From NCBI RefSeq assembly GCF_009827575.1, contig NZ_WTYR01000001.1, forward strand, positions 186,001 to 250,000: DNA of 64,000 bases, in the 5' to 3' direction. This document shows positions 42,086-50,676 of the stretch, piece after piece; the stretch's first letter is position 1, and every line of letters starts with the position of its first letter. Below the pieces are notes generated by a model, which made no database searches, had not been told where the DNA came from, and worked only from the letters and a program-made list of their open reading frames with translations. The DNA comes from Alteriqipengyuania halimionae. GTDB taxonomy: Bacteria; Pseudomonadota; Alphaproteobacteria; Sphingomonadales; Sphingomonadaceae. Both the position numbers and the translations under genes were made by a program.

Positions 42086-42637
42086 TCAGAACTGCGGCGT
42101 CGGCGGGGTGTCGCCACCTTCGCCCGCGCCGGCTTCGGCCTGGCGCTGCTGCATCTGCTGGACGTAGAGCGCGTTAAAATCGATCGGTTCGAGCATCATC
42201 GGCGGATAGCCGGCATCGCGCACCGCATCGGCCACCACGCGGCGCACGAACGGGAACAGGATCCGCGGGGCTTCGGCGAAGGTGAAAGCATGCGCCTGGT
42301 CTTCCGACAGGTTGCGGATGCCGATCAGGCCTGCATAGGTCAGGTCGATGATGTAGAGCGTGGTCTCGCCGGCCTTCGCGGTGAGCACGGCCTTGAGGCT
42401 GACTTCGGTCACATCGTCGCTGACCTTCTCGGCCGCGATGTTGAACTGCACGTCGATCGCGGGCTGATCGGACAGCTGGTAGCTCTTCGGCGCGTTGGGA
42501 TTCTCGACCGAGAGATCCTTGATGTACTGCGACAGGAAGCCGACCTGCGGCTGCGTGTCTTCGCCGTTCGGGGTCGGGCCCTTGGGCATCGCATCATTAT
42601 TGTCGAGATCGGTGAGTACGCCTTCTTCGTCGGCCAT
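42086..42637 (-). CDS. secB: Protein-export chaperone SecB
   Basis: 183 residues. The SecB fold is seen in VGFLSQYIKDLSVENPNAP, the strand-rich middle LKAVLTAKAGETTLYIIDLTYAGL, and FPFVRRVVADAVRDAGYPPMMLEPIDF. SecB tetramers keep precursors unfolded and pass them to SecA. The C-terminal tail after LYVQQM is Gln/Ala/Gly-rich and longer than in E. coli (155 residues). It is divergent from the Tim44-like gene, the usual alphaproteobacterial arrangement. Confidence 0.96.
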   Translation of the reverse strand: MADEEGVLTDLDNNDAMPKGPTPNGEDTQPQVGFLSQYIKDLSVENPNAPKSYQLSDQPAIDVQFNIAAEKVSDDVTEVSLKAVLTAKAGETTLYIIDLTYAGLIGIRNLSEDQAHAFTFAEAPRILFPFVRRVVADAVRDAGYPPMMLEPIDFNALYVQQMQQRQAEAGAGEGGDTPPTPQF

Positions 42638-42875
42638 GGAGCGCTACTTTCTGGTCAGATAATCGGTTGGGTGCGGCGGAAAACGGTATGGGATCGCCAC
42701 CGCGACGCGAGCCGCGCGGTTAGCACCGAGGGCAAGGCGGGGCAACTTGTCATGAACGCGCCCCGGTCCGGCTCCTTTTTCCCGGTCAGACGTTGTTAGG
42801 ACAGACCGCGCTACCTAGATGGTATGGTAACGCCCCGCTTGCAACGAGCGGGTAGGACTGGCTAACGAGTAACTT

Positions 42876-43565
42876 GTGACTGTTTCGATCATCATTCTCG
42901 CCATGATTGCGGCCTTTCTGGGACTGCGCCTCTATTCCGTGCTGGGCGACCGAGCCGAGCATGAGGAAGAGCCGATGGCCCCGCCGCCGTCGCATTTCGA
43001 TTCGGCGCAGGATCGCAAGAAGGGCCCCGCTATCGCACCGGCGCGCACCGTGCGTTCGAGCCAGCAGCCCGCACTGTCGCCCGAGCAGGCGCGCGAACTT
43101 GCCGCATTCCCTCCGCAGGTCGAAAGCGGACTGCGAGCGATTTCCCAAGCTGATCCGCGGTTCGATCCGATCGGCTTCGTCGCCGGCGCCAAAGGCGCCT
43201 ATGCGATGGTGCTCGAAGCGTTCTGGCGCGGCGATCGCGAGGAATTGCGCGAATTGTGCGATGACGATGTCTACGCCAGCTTCGCCGCCGCTCTCGATGC
43301 GCGCGAAGAAGCGGGCGAAACGCTCGACAACAAGCTTATCCGGATCGAGGAAGCCAATGTCGTCGCCGCCGATTTCATGGCCCCGCTGGCGCGCATTACC
43401 GTTCGCTTCGTCTCCGATATCGCTGCCGTCACGCACGACAAGGATGGCAACATGATCGCCGGTTCGCTCGACGATGCGGTCGAAAGCGTCGATCTGTGGA
43501 CGTTCAGCCGCGACGTCACGTCGAGCGATCCGGACTGGATGCTCGACGAAACCGACCAGGGCTGA
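42876..43565 (+). CDS. Tim44-like (TimA) inner-membrane protein
   Basis: 229 residues from a GTG start. One N-terminal transmembrane helix (VSIIILAMIAAFLGLRLYSVLG) and a charged linker are followed by the Tim44 C-terminal domain, with FDPIGFVAGAKGAYAMVLEAFWRGDREELRELC and the late strand VDLWTFSRDVTSSDPDWML. These proteins resemble the mitochondrial import motor subunit Tim44; bacterial roles are membrane-associated but poorly defined. Gene order secB / tim44-mltA-smr is conserved in the class. Only seven bases separate it from mltA. Confidence 0.9.
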   Translation: MTVSIIILAMIAAFLGLRLYSVLGDRAEHEEEPMAPPPSHFDSAQDRKKGPAIAPARTVRSSQQPALSPEQARELAAFPPQVESGLRAISQADPRFDPIGFVAGAKGAYAMVLEAFWRGDREELRELCDDDVYASFAAALDAREEAGETLDNKLIRIEEANVVAADFMAPLARITVRFVSDIAAVTHDKDGNMIAGSLDDAVESVDLWTFSRDVTSSDPDWMLDETDQG

Positions 43566-43572
43566 TCGCATC

Positions 43573-44739
43573 ATGCTCGCGAATGCGTGCCGCCGTATTG
43601 GTTTGGTCGGAGCGCTCGCGCTGCTGGCCGCCTGCGGTCAAGTCATCCCCGGTCCCGCCAGTGCTCCGGGTCCCGATACGACCGCGCAGGTATCTCGCGG
43701 TCCGGCCGTTTCTTCCCTGCCTTTCACGCAAGAGGATGCGCAAGGTGCGCTGATGGCGTTCCGCGCATCCTGCCCGCAATTGCTGCGGCGCGAGGATAAG
43801 TCGGGCCTGATCGATCCGCGGTCGTGGCAGAGGGTCTGCGATCTCGCCGCGACCTGGCCCAATGCCGATGCGGGCCGCTTTTTCATCCAGCATTTCGAAA
43901 CCGCGCAATTGCGCGACGGGCGGGCCTTTGCGACCGGATATTTCGAGCCGTCGATCGCGGGCTCTCGCACGCCGCTGCCGGGCTACGACACCCCGGTTTA
44001 CGCCATGCCCGACGATCTGGTGCGCAGCTGGCCCAAGGACATGCCGCAAAGCGAACGCACCGGGCGTCCGCCGCTCGGCCGCATCGACGCGAACGGTGAA
44101 TACCACCTATATTACGAACGCGGCCAGATCGAAGGCGGCGCGCTGGCGGGGCGCGGGCTCGAGATCGCCTGGGTCAAGGATCCGATCGAGTTCTTCTTTC
44201 TCCAGATCCAGGGCTCCGGGATGCTGGTCGACCCGCAGGGCCGGATCATGCGGATCGGCTATGCCGGGCAGAACGGGCGCGAATATGTCGGCATCGGGCG
44301 CGTACTGGCCGATCGCGGGCTGATCGGCGGCGACACCGGTTATGCAACCTCGATGCAGGGCATCGTGCAGTTTCTCCGGGACCATCCCGACCAAGGGCGC
44401 GAGATCATGCGGCTCAATAAGAGCTGGATCTTCTTCACCGAACTCACCACCGGCCCCAAGGGCGCGCTGGGCGTCGAAGTGACGGCGGGCAACACCGTCG
44501 CCGCCGATCCCGAAGCGATGCCGCTGGGCGCACCGGTGTGGCTCGATCTCGATCGCGACGTCGCCGATGGCCTGTGGATTGCGCAGGATACTGGCGGCGC
44601 GATCAAGGGACCGAACCGGTTCGATACGTTCTGGGGCAATGGCGAGCGCGCAGCGCAGATTGCCGGGGGCATGAGCGGGCGCGGGCAGGCCTATCTCCTG
44701 CTGCCGCGCGGTACACTCGATTCGCTCGGCATTCGGTGA
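43573..44739 (+). CDS. mltA: Membrane-bound lytic murein transglycosylase A
   Basis: 388 residues. A lipoprotein signal with LAAC (residues 13-21) anchors it in the outer membrane. The MltA domain includes FATGYFEPSIAGSRTPLPGYDTPVY and DPIEFFFLQIQGSGML; the 3D domain at the C-terminus holds the catalytic aspartate in IAQDTGGAIKGPNRFDTFWG. The enzyme cleaves glycan strands to anhydro-muropeptides for wall turnover. It follows the Tim44-like gene and overlaps smr by GTGA. Confidence 0.95.
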   Translation: MLANACRRIGLVGALALLAACGQVIPGPASAPGPDTTAQVSRGPAVSSLPFTQEDAQGALMAFRASCPQLLRREDKSGLIDPRSWQRVCDLAATWPNADAGRFFIQHFETAQLRDGRAFATGYFEPSIAGSRTPLPGYDTPVYAMPDDLVRSWPKDMPQSERTGRPPLGRIDANGEYHLYYERGQIEGGALAGRGLEIAWVKDPIEFFFLQIQGSGMLVDPQGRIMRIGYAGQNGREYVGIGRVLADRGLIGGDTGYATSMQGIVQFLRDHPDQGREIMRLNKSWIFFTELTTGPKGALGVEVTAGNTVAADPEAMPLGAPVWLDLDRDVADGLWIAQDTGGAIKGPNRFDTFWGNGERAAQIAGGMSGRGQAYLLLPRGTLDSLGIR

Positions 44740-45311
44740 GGGCCCCGCGCGGCCTGAGCGATACCGAGGCTGCAGCCTGGGCCAAGCTGGCCGAAAGCGT
44801 GGTGCCGCTGGCTGGTCGTGCGCGACCGAAGCTGCTCGCCGATGCCCCTAGCAAGGCTCCGGCCAAGGCGATCAAATCCATCGGCAAGCCGAAGGAGCGC
44901 GCGCTACAAGTCGTGCCGCCGCCTCCGCCTCCGCCACCACCGCCATTGCGACCGCTCGACAGTCCACGTGGGCTCGACAATTCGTGGGAGCGTAAGCTGT
45001 CGCGCGCAGCAATCGCGCCCGATTTCACGCTAGACCTGCATGGCCACAATCTTGATGCCGCGTGGACCCGCCTCAATGACGGGCTGTCGCAAGCCAAGTC
45101 TATGGGCGCGCGGCTGGTGCTGGTCGTGACCGGCAAACCGCGGCCGGTCGAGGCTGCCGATCGGGCCGAGCGTCGCGGAGCGATCCGCGCCGAGATCCTC
45201 GATTGGCTCGCGGTCGGCAGGCACGCTTCCGATATCGCCGCGATTCGCAAGGCGCATCGCCGCCATGGAGGCGAGGGTGCGCTCTACATCGTGCTGAAGC
45301 GGAGCCGCTGA
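44736..45311 (+). CDS. Smr-domain protein
   Basis: 191 residues from a GTG that overlaps the mltA stop. A flexible N-terminal half contains a run of ten prolines (around residue 70). The Smr domain has DFTLDLHGHNLDAAWTRLNDG, with the LDLHG motif, and VVTGKPR. Smr domains nick or bind nucleic acids, and recent members act on stalled-ribosome mRNA. Whether this one cuts DNA or RNA is unknown. Translation appears coupled to mltA and to the following gene (TGATG overlap). Confidence 0.9.
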   Translation: MRAPRGLSDTEAAAWAKLAESVVPLAGRARPKLLADAPSKAPAKAIKSIGKPKERALQVVPPPPPPPPPPLRPLDSPRGLDNSWERKLSRAAIAPDFTLDLHGHNLDAAWTRLNDGLSQAKSMGARLVLVVTGKPRPVEAADRAERRGAIRAEILDWLAVGRHASDIAAIRKAHRRHGGEGALYIVLKRSR

Positions 45312-45901
45312 TGGCGCTGCTGCGCTCGCGTCTATTTCTGTGGCTGGTGCTCGCCCTGCCGGGCGCATCGATGATTTGGCGTTGGTGGGCGACGCCCGAG
45401 CTTTACGGCTACGGCCATATTATCGGCGACAGCGGAGACTGGGCCGCGTGGCTGCTGATGGTGACGCTCGCGGTGACCCCGATCCGGTTGTTGCTGCGTC
45501 GCAGTCCCGTAACGCAATGGCTGATGCGGCGGCGCAGGGATCTGGGGGTGGCGAGTTTCGGATACGCCGCCTTTCACACGGTCGTTTACCTGTGGCGCAA
45601 GGCCGATCCGGCGATCATCTGGGACGAGGTTTCGACGCCCTACATTCTCGCGGGGTGGGCCGCCCTCGCATTGTTCCTGCCGTTGGCGATCACATCGAAC
45701 GATGCTTCGATGCGGCGGTTCAAGCGGTCATGGAAGCGGTTGCACCGGCTGGTCTATCCCGCAGCGGTGCTGGTGTTTGTCCACTGGGCATCGTCGGCAT
45801 TCGATCCGACCACCGCCTATATCAACATCGCGATATTGGCGGTGATCGAGATCGTCAGGGTCGCCATACAATGGCGTCAGCGGAGGACGCTCAGAGCGTA
45901 A
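45311..45901 (+). CDS. msrQ: Ferric-reductase-like heme membrane protein, MsrQ/YedZ-type
   Basis: 196 residues with about five or six helices of the ferric-reductase transmembrane domain; candidate heme-ligand histidines lie in FGYAAFHTVVYLW, RLHRLVYP and VFVHWASS. MsrQ passes quinol electrons to the periplasmic methionine-sulfoxide reductase MsrP. No msrP is adjacent, and the msrP partner may lie elsewhere, so this is MsrQ-like by fold only. It starts on the Smr stop (TGATG), and its last 11 bases overlap the convergent helix-hairpin-helix gene. Confidence 0.82.
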   Translation: MALLRSRLFLWLVLALPGASMIWRWWATPELYGYGHIIGDSGDWAAWLLMVTLAVTPIRLLLRRSPVTQWLMRRRRDLGVASFGYAAFHTVVYLWRKADPAIIWDEVSTPYILAGWAALALFLPLAITSNDASMRRFKRSWKRLHRLVYPAAVLVFVHWASSAFDPTTAYINIAILAVIEIVRVAIQWRQRRTLRA

Positions 45902-46409
45902 CGTACTGGCGGAAGCGCGCGACTTCGGCTTCGTCGACATACTTGCCGATTTCGCGATCGAACACGGTCAGGTCCGCATAGGGGCGGTATTCTTCGAACT
46001 CGTGGACCATCTTGTCGGTCATGCCGGGGACGAGGCGGATTTCCTCTTCGCTGGCGGTGTTGAGATTGATCGGTACGAAGACCTTCTCGAGCACGGCCTT
46101 GGCCTGGTCGTCGCTCAGCGTTTCTTTCAGCTTGGCGTTGAAATCGACAACATTGTCGTACGGCTGACCGGCGACGATCGCGGCGGCGAGCTCGGGCGAG
46201 ATGCCATCGACGGCGGCAAGTTCGCTCTCGGTGGCGGCACTGGCGTCGAGAACGGTCGACTGGCTGTCCACGGGCTCGATCGCATCGGCATCGGCAGCCG
46301 TATCGTCGGCGGCCACGGTTTGGTCGGCCGTCGCATCGGGCGCTTCGGAACAAGCGGCGAGCGCAAGGGCACTGGCGGCGAGGGGAGCGAGGAGTGTAAG
46401 AGTACGCAT
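45891..46409 (-). CDS. Helix-hairpin-helix lipoprotein
   Basis: 172 residues. The signal ends in a lipobox (ALALAACSEAP), then an acidic Asp/Ala linker. Two HhH-type motifs follow: SELAAVDGISPELAAAIVAGQPYDNVVDFNA split at Gly, and NLNTASEEEIRLVPGMTDKMVHEFEEYRPY. HhH pairs like these occur in ComEA-type DNA-binding proteins, but a lipid-anchored form with this acidic linker could bind DNA or mediate protein contacts. The start at 46409 has AAGGAA just upstream. It overlaps the msrQ gene end to end by 11 bp. Confidence 0.82.
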   Translation of the reverse strand: MRTLTLLAPLAASALALAACSEAPDATADQTVAADDTAADADAIEPVDSQSTVLDASAATESELAAVDGISPELAAAIVAGQPYDNVVDFNAKLKETLSDDQAKAVLEKVFVPINLNTASEEEIRLVPGMTDKMVHEFEEYRPYADLTVFDREIGKYVDEAEVARFRQYVTL

Positions 46410-46423
46410 ATCTAAATTCCTTT

Positions 46424-46492
46424 TTGCGAGAGGCTCGCAATAGCAGCGCTGGCACACATGTCGATGGGCGATTTTCTGTCTGCCCATCGACA
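46424..46492 (-). terminator. Two adjacent hairpins downstream of katA
   Basis: A perfect 11-bp stem (46459-46469 with 46482-46492) starts 15 bp after the katA stop, and a second 7-bp stem (46424-46430 with 46434-46440) follows. The second is followed on the minus strand by AAAAAGG, part of the ribosome-binding site of the next gene, so it may also affect that gene's translation. Confidence 0.55.
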
Positions 46493-46506
46493 ATATGCAG
46501 TGGTGC

Positions 46507-48045
46507 TTATTTCTTGCCCATCCGCTCCTTGATCGATTCCGCGCTGGCCATTCCCGGTGCGTCGGATTTGCCCCCGATCATGTCGCGAACCTTCTTTTCG
46601 ATCCGCTCGCCGATCTTCTTGTCGACGTTCTTCCAGTAGTCGAACGCACGGACGAGCACCTTCTCGCTCACACCGTCGGCAAGGTGACCCGCGACGTTGG
46701 AAACGAAGCGGTCGCGCTGTTCGTCGTCCATCACCTCGCGAACAAGGATGCCCGGCTGGGTCCAGTCGTCATCGTCCTCGCGCAGAGTGTAGGCTTCGCG
46801 GACCATATCGCCGTCCGAATACCAGGTCGCTTCGCCGCCAACCTGCGGCTGCGCAGCGGGGCCACCGTAGGAATTGGGTGCATAGACCGGGTCGACTGCG
46901 TTCTGCGTGCGCATATGTCCGGCGCGCGAGTAGGAATTGACCTCCTTGGCATTCTTCGGCGCGTTGACCGGGATCTGCTTGTAATTGACGCCCAGACGCG
47001 CGCGGTGCGCATCCGAATAAGAGAAGCCGCGCGCCAGCAGCATCTTGTCGGGGCTGAGGCCGATGCCCGGCACCATGTTGTTCGGCTCGAACGCCAGCTG
47101 CTCGATCTGCGTATCCCAGTCGACCGGGTTTTCGTTGAGCGTCAGCGTGCCGACCTCGATCAGCGGATAATCCTCGTGCGGCCAGGTCTTGGTCAGGTCG
47201 AAAGGGTTGATGCGGTAGGTCTTGGCATCCTCGAACGGCATGATCTGCCATTTAAGCGTCCAGCTCGGGAAATTGCCCTCGGCAATCGCGTCGAACAGGT
47301 CGCGGCGGTGATAATCGCTATCCTCGCCCGCGGTCTTCACCGCCTCGTCCTGCGTCAGATGGGCATTGCCGCTCTTGTCGCCGACGTCGGTGTGGAAGTG
47401 GAACTTGACCCAGAACTTCTCGCCGTCCGCGTTGATCAGCATGTAGGTGTGCGAGCTGTAACCGTTCATCTCGCGCCAGTTTTTCGGCACGCCGCGATCG
47501 CCCATCAGGTAGGTGACCTGGTGCGCGCTTTCGGGGCTGAGGGTCCAGAAATCCCACATCATGTCGTGATCGCGCAGGCCGTTGTCGGCGCGACGCTTCT
47601 GGCTGCGGATGAAGTGCTGGAATTTCAGCGGATCGCGGATGAAGAAGATCGGCGTGTTGTTGCCGACCATGTCGAAATTGCCATCCTCGGAATAGAACTT
47701 GACCGAAAACCCGCGCGGATCGCGCCACGTATCGGGGCTGCCACGCTCGCCCGCCACGGTGGAGAAGCGCATCGCGGTTTCACACTCGGCACCCGGCTGG
47801 AAGATCTTCGCCTTGGTGTATTTCGATACGTCCGCCGTGGTCTTCCAAGTGCCGAACGCGCCCGAACCCTTGGCGTGCGGCTGGCGTTCGGGGATGCGCT
47901 CGCGATTGAAGTTGGCCATCTGCTCGATCAGGTAGTGATCGTTGAGCACGATGGGGCCGTCGGGGCTGACGGTCAGCGAATGTTCGTCGCTCTGGACGCG
48001 AATTCCGGCATCGGTGGTGGTGGGGGGTACTTTGCGGTCGGTCAT
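46507..48045 (-). CDS. katA: Heme catalase, KatA-type
   Basis: 512 residues, small-subunit clade. The distal histidine lies in [12 protein letters not shown], the distal asparagine in [16 protein letters not shown], and the proximal heme-ligand tyrosine in [15 protein letters not shown]. The enzyme dismutates hydrogen peroxide to water and oxygen. The start at 48045 follows AAGGGA six bases upstream and matches the family N-terminus. It is downstream of katG on the same strand, but an intrinsic terminator lies between them, so each likely has its own promoter. Confidence 0.96.
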   Translation of the reverse strand: MTDRKVPPTTTDAGIRVQSDEHSLTVSPDGPIVLNDHYLIEQMANFNRERIPERQPHAKGSGAFGTWKTTADVSKYTKAKIFQPGAECETAMRFSTVAGERGSPDTWRDPRGFSVKFYSEDGNFDMVGNNTPIFFIRDPLKFQHFIRSQKRRADNGLRDHDMMWDFWTLSPESAHQVTYLMGDRGVPKNWREMNGYSSHTYMLINADGEKFWVKFHFHTDVGDKSGNAHLTQDEAVKTAGEDSDYHRRDLFDAIAEGNFPSWTLKWQIMPFEDAKTYRINPFDLTKTWPHEDYPLIEVGTLTLNENPVDWDTQIEQLAFEPNNMVPGIGLSPDKMLLARGFSYSDAHRARLGVNYKQIPVNAPKNAKEVNSYSRAGHMRTQNAVDPVYAPNSYGGPAAQPQVGGEATWYSDGDMVREAYTLREDDDDWTQPGILVREVMDDEQRDRFVSNVAGHLADGVSEKVLVRAFDYWKNVDKKIGERIEKKVRDMIGGKSDAPGMASAESIKERMGKK

Positions 48046-48158
48046 TGCGATCCCTTTCACTGGCTTTGCCTGGGACCTACCCCCGGAGAGCATTTTCCGT
48101 TCCTGCAGATCTATCGGGATTTCCGTTCACTATCATCGGGATCGATCCGCCCACGCAA

Positions 48159-48189
48159 AAGACCCCCGAGCATCGCTGCCGGGGGTCTT
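48159..48189 (-). terminator. Intrinsic terminator of katG
   Basis: Perfect 10-bp stem (48159-48168 with 48180-48189), 30 bp after the katG stop, followed by TTTTGCG on the minus strand (partly sharing stem bases). Confidence 0.75.
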
Positions 48190-48219
48190 GCGTTTTCAGG
48201 TGGTTTGGGCCTCGTCGGC

Positions 48220-50436
48220 TCAGTGATACTTGGCGCAGCGCAGGTCGAAGCGGTCGGCGTCCATCACCTTGGTCCAGGCGCGGACGAAATCGCGCACCAT
48301 CCGCTCTTCGCCGCCGGTTTCGGCGTAAGATTCGGCAATCGCACGGAGCTGCGAATTCGATCCGAAGACGAGATCGGTGCGGGTTGCGCGCCATTTTTCG
48401 TCGCCATGGATCCGGCACCGGCCGACGAATTCCTCGTCGCCGCTTTCATCGACCACATCCCATACCGTGCCCATTTCGAGCAGGTTGACGAAGAAGTCGT
48501 TCGACAGCGTGCCCGGCCGGTCGGTCAGCACACCGATCGAATTGCCATGCTTGGCATGGGTGCTCACCGCTCCCAGCGCGCGCATCCCGCCGATCAGCGC
48601 GGTCATTTCCGGAATGCTGAGGCCGAGCAGGTGCGCGCGGTCCACCATCATGTCCTCGGTCTTCACGTCGGCCTTGGTCTTCAGGTAATTACGAAACGCG
48701 TCGGCGAAGGGTTCGAGCGGTTCGAAGCTCTCGGCATCGGTATGCTCTTCACCCGCATCGCCGCGACCGGTGGTGACCTTCACGCTGACATCGTGGCCGC
48801 CATCCTTGGCCGCCTTCTCGATCGCGGCCGCGCCTGCGAGCACGATCGCGTCGGCCATCGACAGATTGCCGCGCAACCCGTCCAGCGTGGAGAGGACCTT
48901 CGCCAACTCTTCGGGATCGTTGACCGCCCAGTCCTTTTGCGGAGCAAGGCGGATGCGCGCGCCGTTGGCACCGCCGCGATGATCCGAATTGCGATAGGTC
49001 GAGGCCGAAGCCCACGCCGCCTTGACCAGCTCGGCGACGGTCAGATCGCTGTCGAGCACCTTTGCCTTGAAGTAGGACACCGCATCGTCCGAGGCCTGCG
49101 TTCCGGCGGGAACCGGATCCTGCCAGATCAGGGTCTCTTCGGGCACTTCGGGGCCCATATACCGGACCTTCGGCCCCATGTCGCGATGGCACAGCTTGAA
49201 CCAGGCGCGGGCGAAAGCATCGTCGAGTGCGGCCTGATCGTTGAGGAAGCGCTCCGAAATCTTGCGATATTCCGGATCGCGCTTCAGCGCCATGTCGGCG
49301 GTGGTCATAATCGTCGGGACTTTCTTCGACGGATCGCGCGCATCAGGAGCCATGTCGGCTTCCTCCGGATTGACCGGCGTCCACTGCTTGGCCCCGGCGG
49401 GCGACTCGGTCAGCTCGTATTCGTATTTGAACAGCAGGCGGAAATAGTCGTTGCCCCACTGGGTCGGGTTCGGCGTCCATGCGCCTTCGATGCCCGACGT
49501 GGTGATGTGGCCCTTCTCGATTTCCTCCGGATCGGTCAGCCAACCGAAGCCGAGATGCTGCATGCTTTCGCCCTCGGGCCCGCTGCCAAAGGTGTCGGAG
49601 GGCTGCGCGCCGTGGCATTTGCCGAAGGCGTGTCCGCCAGCGGTGAGTGCGACGGTTTCCTCGTCGTTCATCGCCATGCGGGCGAAGGTTTCGCGCATGT
49701 CGCGCGCCATGCCTTCGGCATCGTGCGGATTCCCGCCCGGTCCTTCGGGATTGACGTAGATGAGACCCATCTGGATCGCCGCCAGCGGGCTTTCCAGCGC
49801 GCGGCCTTCCTCGTCGATCCGGGTCTGCGCCCCGGTGTCGACCCACTCGGCCTCGGTGCCCCAATAGACGGTCTCGGGCTCATAGACGTCCTTGCGCCCG
49901 CCGCCATAGCCGAAGGTCGGGCCGCCCATCGATTCGATCGCGACATTGCCCGTCAGGATGAAGAGATCGGCCCAGCTGATATGCTTGCCGTATTTCTGCT
50001 TGATCGGCCACAGCAGGCGCCGCGCCTTGTCGAGATTGCCGTTGTCGGGCCAGCTGTTGAGCGGGGCGAAGCGCTGCTGCCCGCTCGATGCGCCGCCGCG
50101 CCCGTCGCCGGTGCGATAGGTACCAGCGGCATGCCAGGCCATGCGGATGAAGAACGGTCCGTAATGACCGTAGTCGGCCGGCCACCACGGCTGGCTGTCG
50201 GTCATCAGGTCGGTCAGGTCCTGCTTCAGGGCCTTGTAATCGAGCGCGTTGAATGCCTCGGCATAATCGAAACCGGGATCCATCGGATCGGCACTGCGGC
50301 CGTCAGCGGTGAGGATCGAGAGATCGAGGCTGTCGGGCCACCAATCGCGATTGGTGCGGCCCAGAAGGTCTCTCGTCTCTCCGCTTCCGTGGGCAAAGGG
50401 GCAGCCCCCGGTGATCGAACCTGTTTCGGCATCCAT
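48220..50436 (-). CDS. katG: Catalase-peroxidase KatG
   Basis: 738 residues, the usual length for the two-domain enzyme. The distal Arg-Trp-His set is in [19 protein letters not shown]; the proximal histidine in [13 protein letters not shown]; the tyrosine of the Met-Tyr-Trp adduct in [13 protein letters not shown]. It removes hydrogen peroxide by catalase and peroxidase action. The C-terminal domain is complete (SADRFDLR-type ending). It is the first gene of a peroxide-defence block on this strand, with katA below and ahpF/ahpC above. Confidence 0.97.
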   Translation of the reverse strand: MDAETGSITGGCPFAHGSGETRDLLGRTNRDWWPDSLDLSILTADGRSADPMDPGFDYAEAFNALDYKALKQDLTDLMTDSQPWWPADYGHYGPFFIRMAWHAAGTYRTGDGRGGASSGQQRFAPLNSWPDNGNLDKARRLLWPIKQKYGKHISWADLFILTGNVAIESMGGPTFGYGGGRKDVYEPETVYWGTEAEWVDTGAQTRIDEEGRALESPLAAIQMGLIYVNPEGPGGNPHDAEGMARDMRETFARMAMNDEETVALTAGGHAFGKCHGAQPSDTFGSGPEGESMQHLGFGWLTDPEEIEKGHITTSGIEGAWTPNPTQWGNDYFRLLFKYEYELTESPAGAKQWTPVNPEEADMAPDARDPSKKVPTIMTTADMALKRDPEYRKISERFLNDQAALDDAFARAWFKLCHRDMGPKVRYMGPEVPEETLIWQDPVPAGTQASDDAVSYFKAKVLDSDLTVAELVKAAWASASTYRNSDHRGGANGARIRLAPQKDWAVNDPEELAKVLSTLDGLRGNLSMADAIVLAGAAAIEKAAKDGGHDVSVKVTTGRGDAGEEHTDAESFEPLEPFADAFRNYLKTKADVKTEDMMVDRAHLLGLSIPEMTALIGGMRALGAVSTHAKHGNSIGVLTDRPGTLSNDFFVNLLEMGTVWDVVDESGDEEFVGRCRIHGDEKWRATRTDLVFGSNSQLRAIAESYAETGGEERMVRDFVRAWTKVMDADRFDLRCAKYH

Positions 50437-50622
50437 GGCGTCTCTCCTGTTTCGAGGCGCAGCGAATGTCCGTCAGGCCTCGTATCTATTTGACAGGGAG
50501 GACACTACGCCCTTGCGCTTAATCGGAGAAGCAATGCGTTCCGATAACATTGAGCGATTTCATCAATAAGAAGCGCGAGCATTTGTCCGACCATATGCCG
50601 GGCCGCGCAAACGAACGAAAAA

Positions 50623-50650
50623 CGCGCCGTCGCTCGAGGGCGACGACGCG
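50623..50650 (-). terminator. Intrinsic terminator of ahpF
   Basis: Imperfect 11-bp stem (50623-50633 with 50640-50650, one mismatch), followed on the minus strand by five T residues, 26 bp past the ahpF stop. Confidence 0.7.
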
Positions 50651-50676
50651 TCTTCGTATGTCTGCGGGAAAGGGGC

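Noticed and set aside
40381-42117. A 578-codon frame over murJ
   Set aside because: Off-frame shadow of murJ and trpS.
46495-50493. A 1332-codon open frame on the plus strand opposite katA and katG
   Set aside because: It is the antisense shadow of two certain genes. The composition is that of reversed GC-rich codons and it has no recognisable domain.
50437-50676. OxyR site upstream of katG
   Set aside because: Only about half of the consensus positions match around 50542-50558, which is close to chance.
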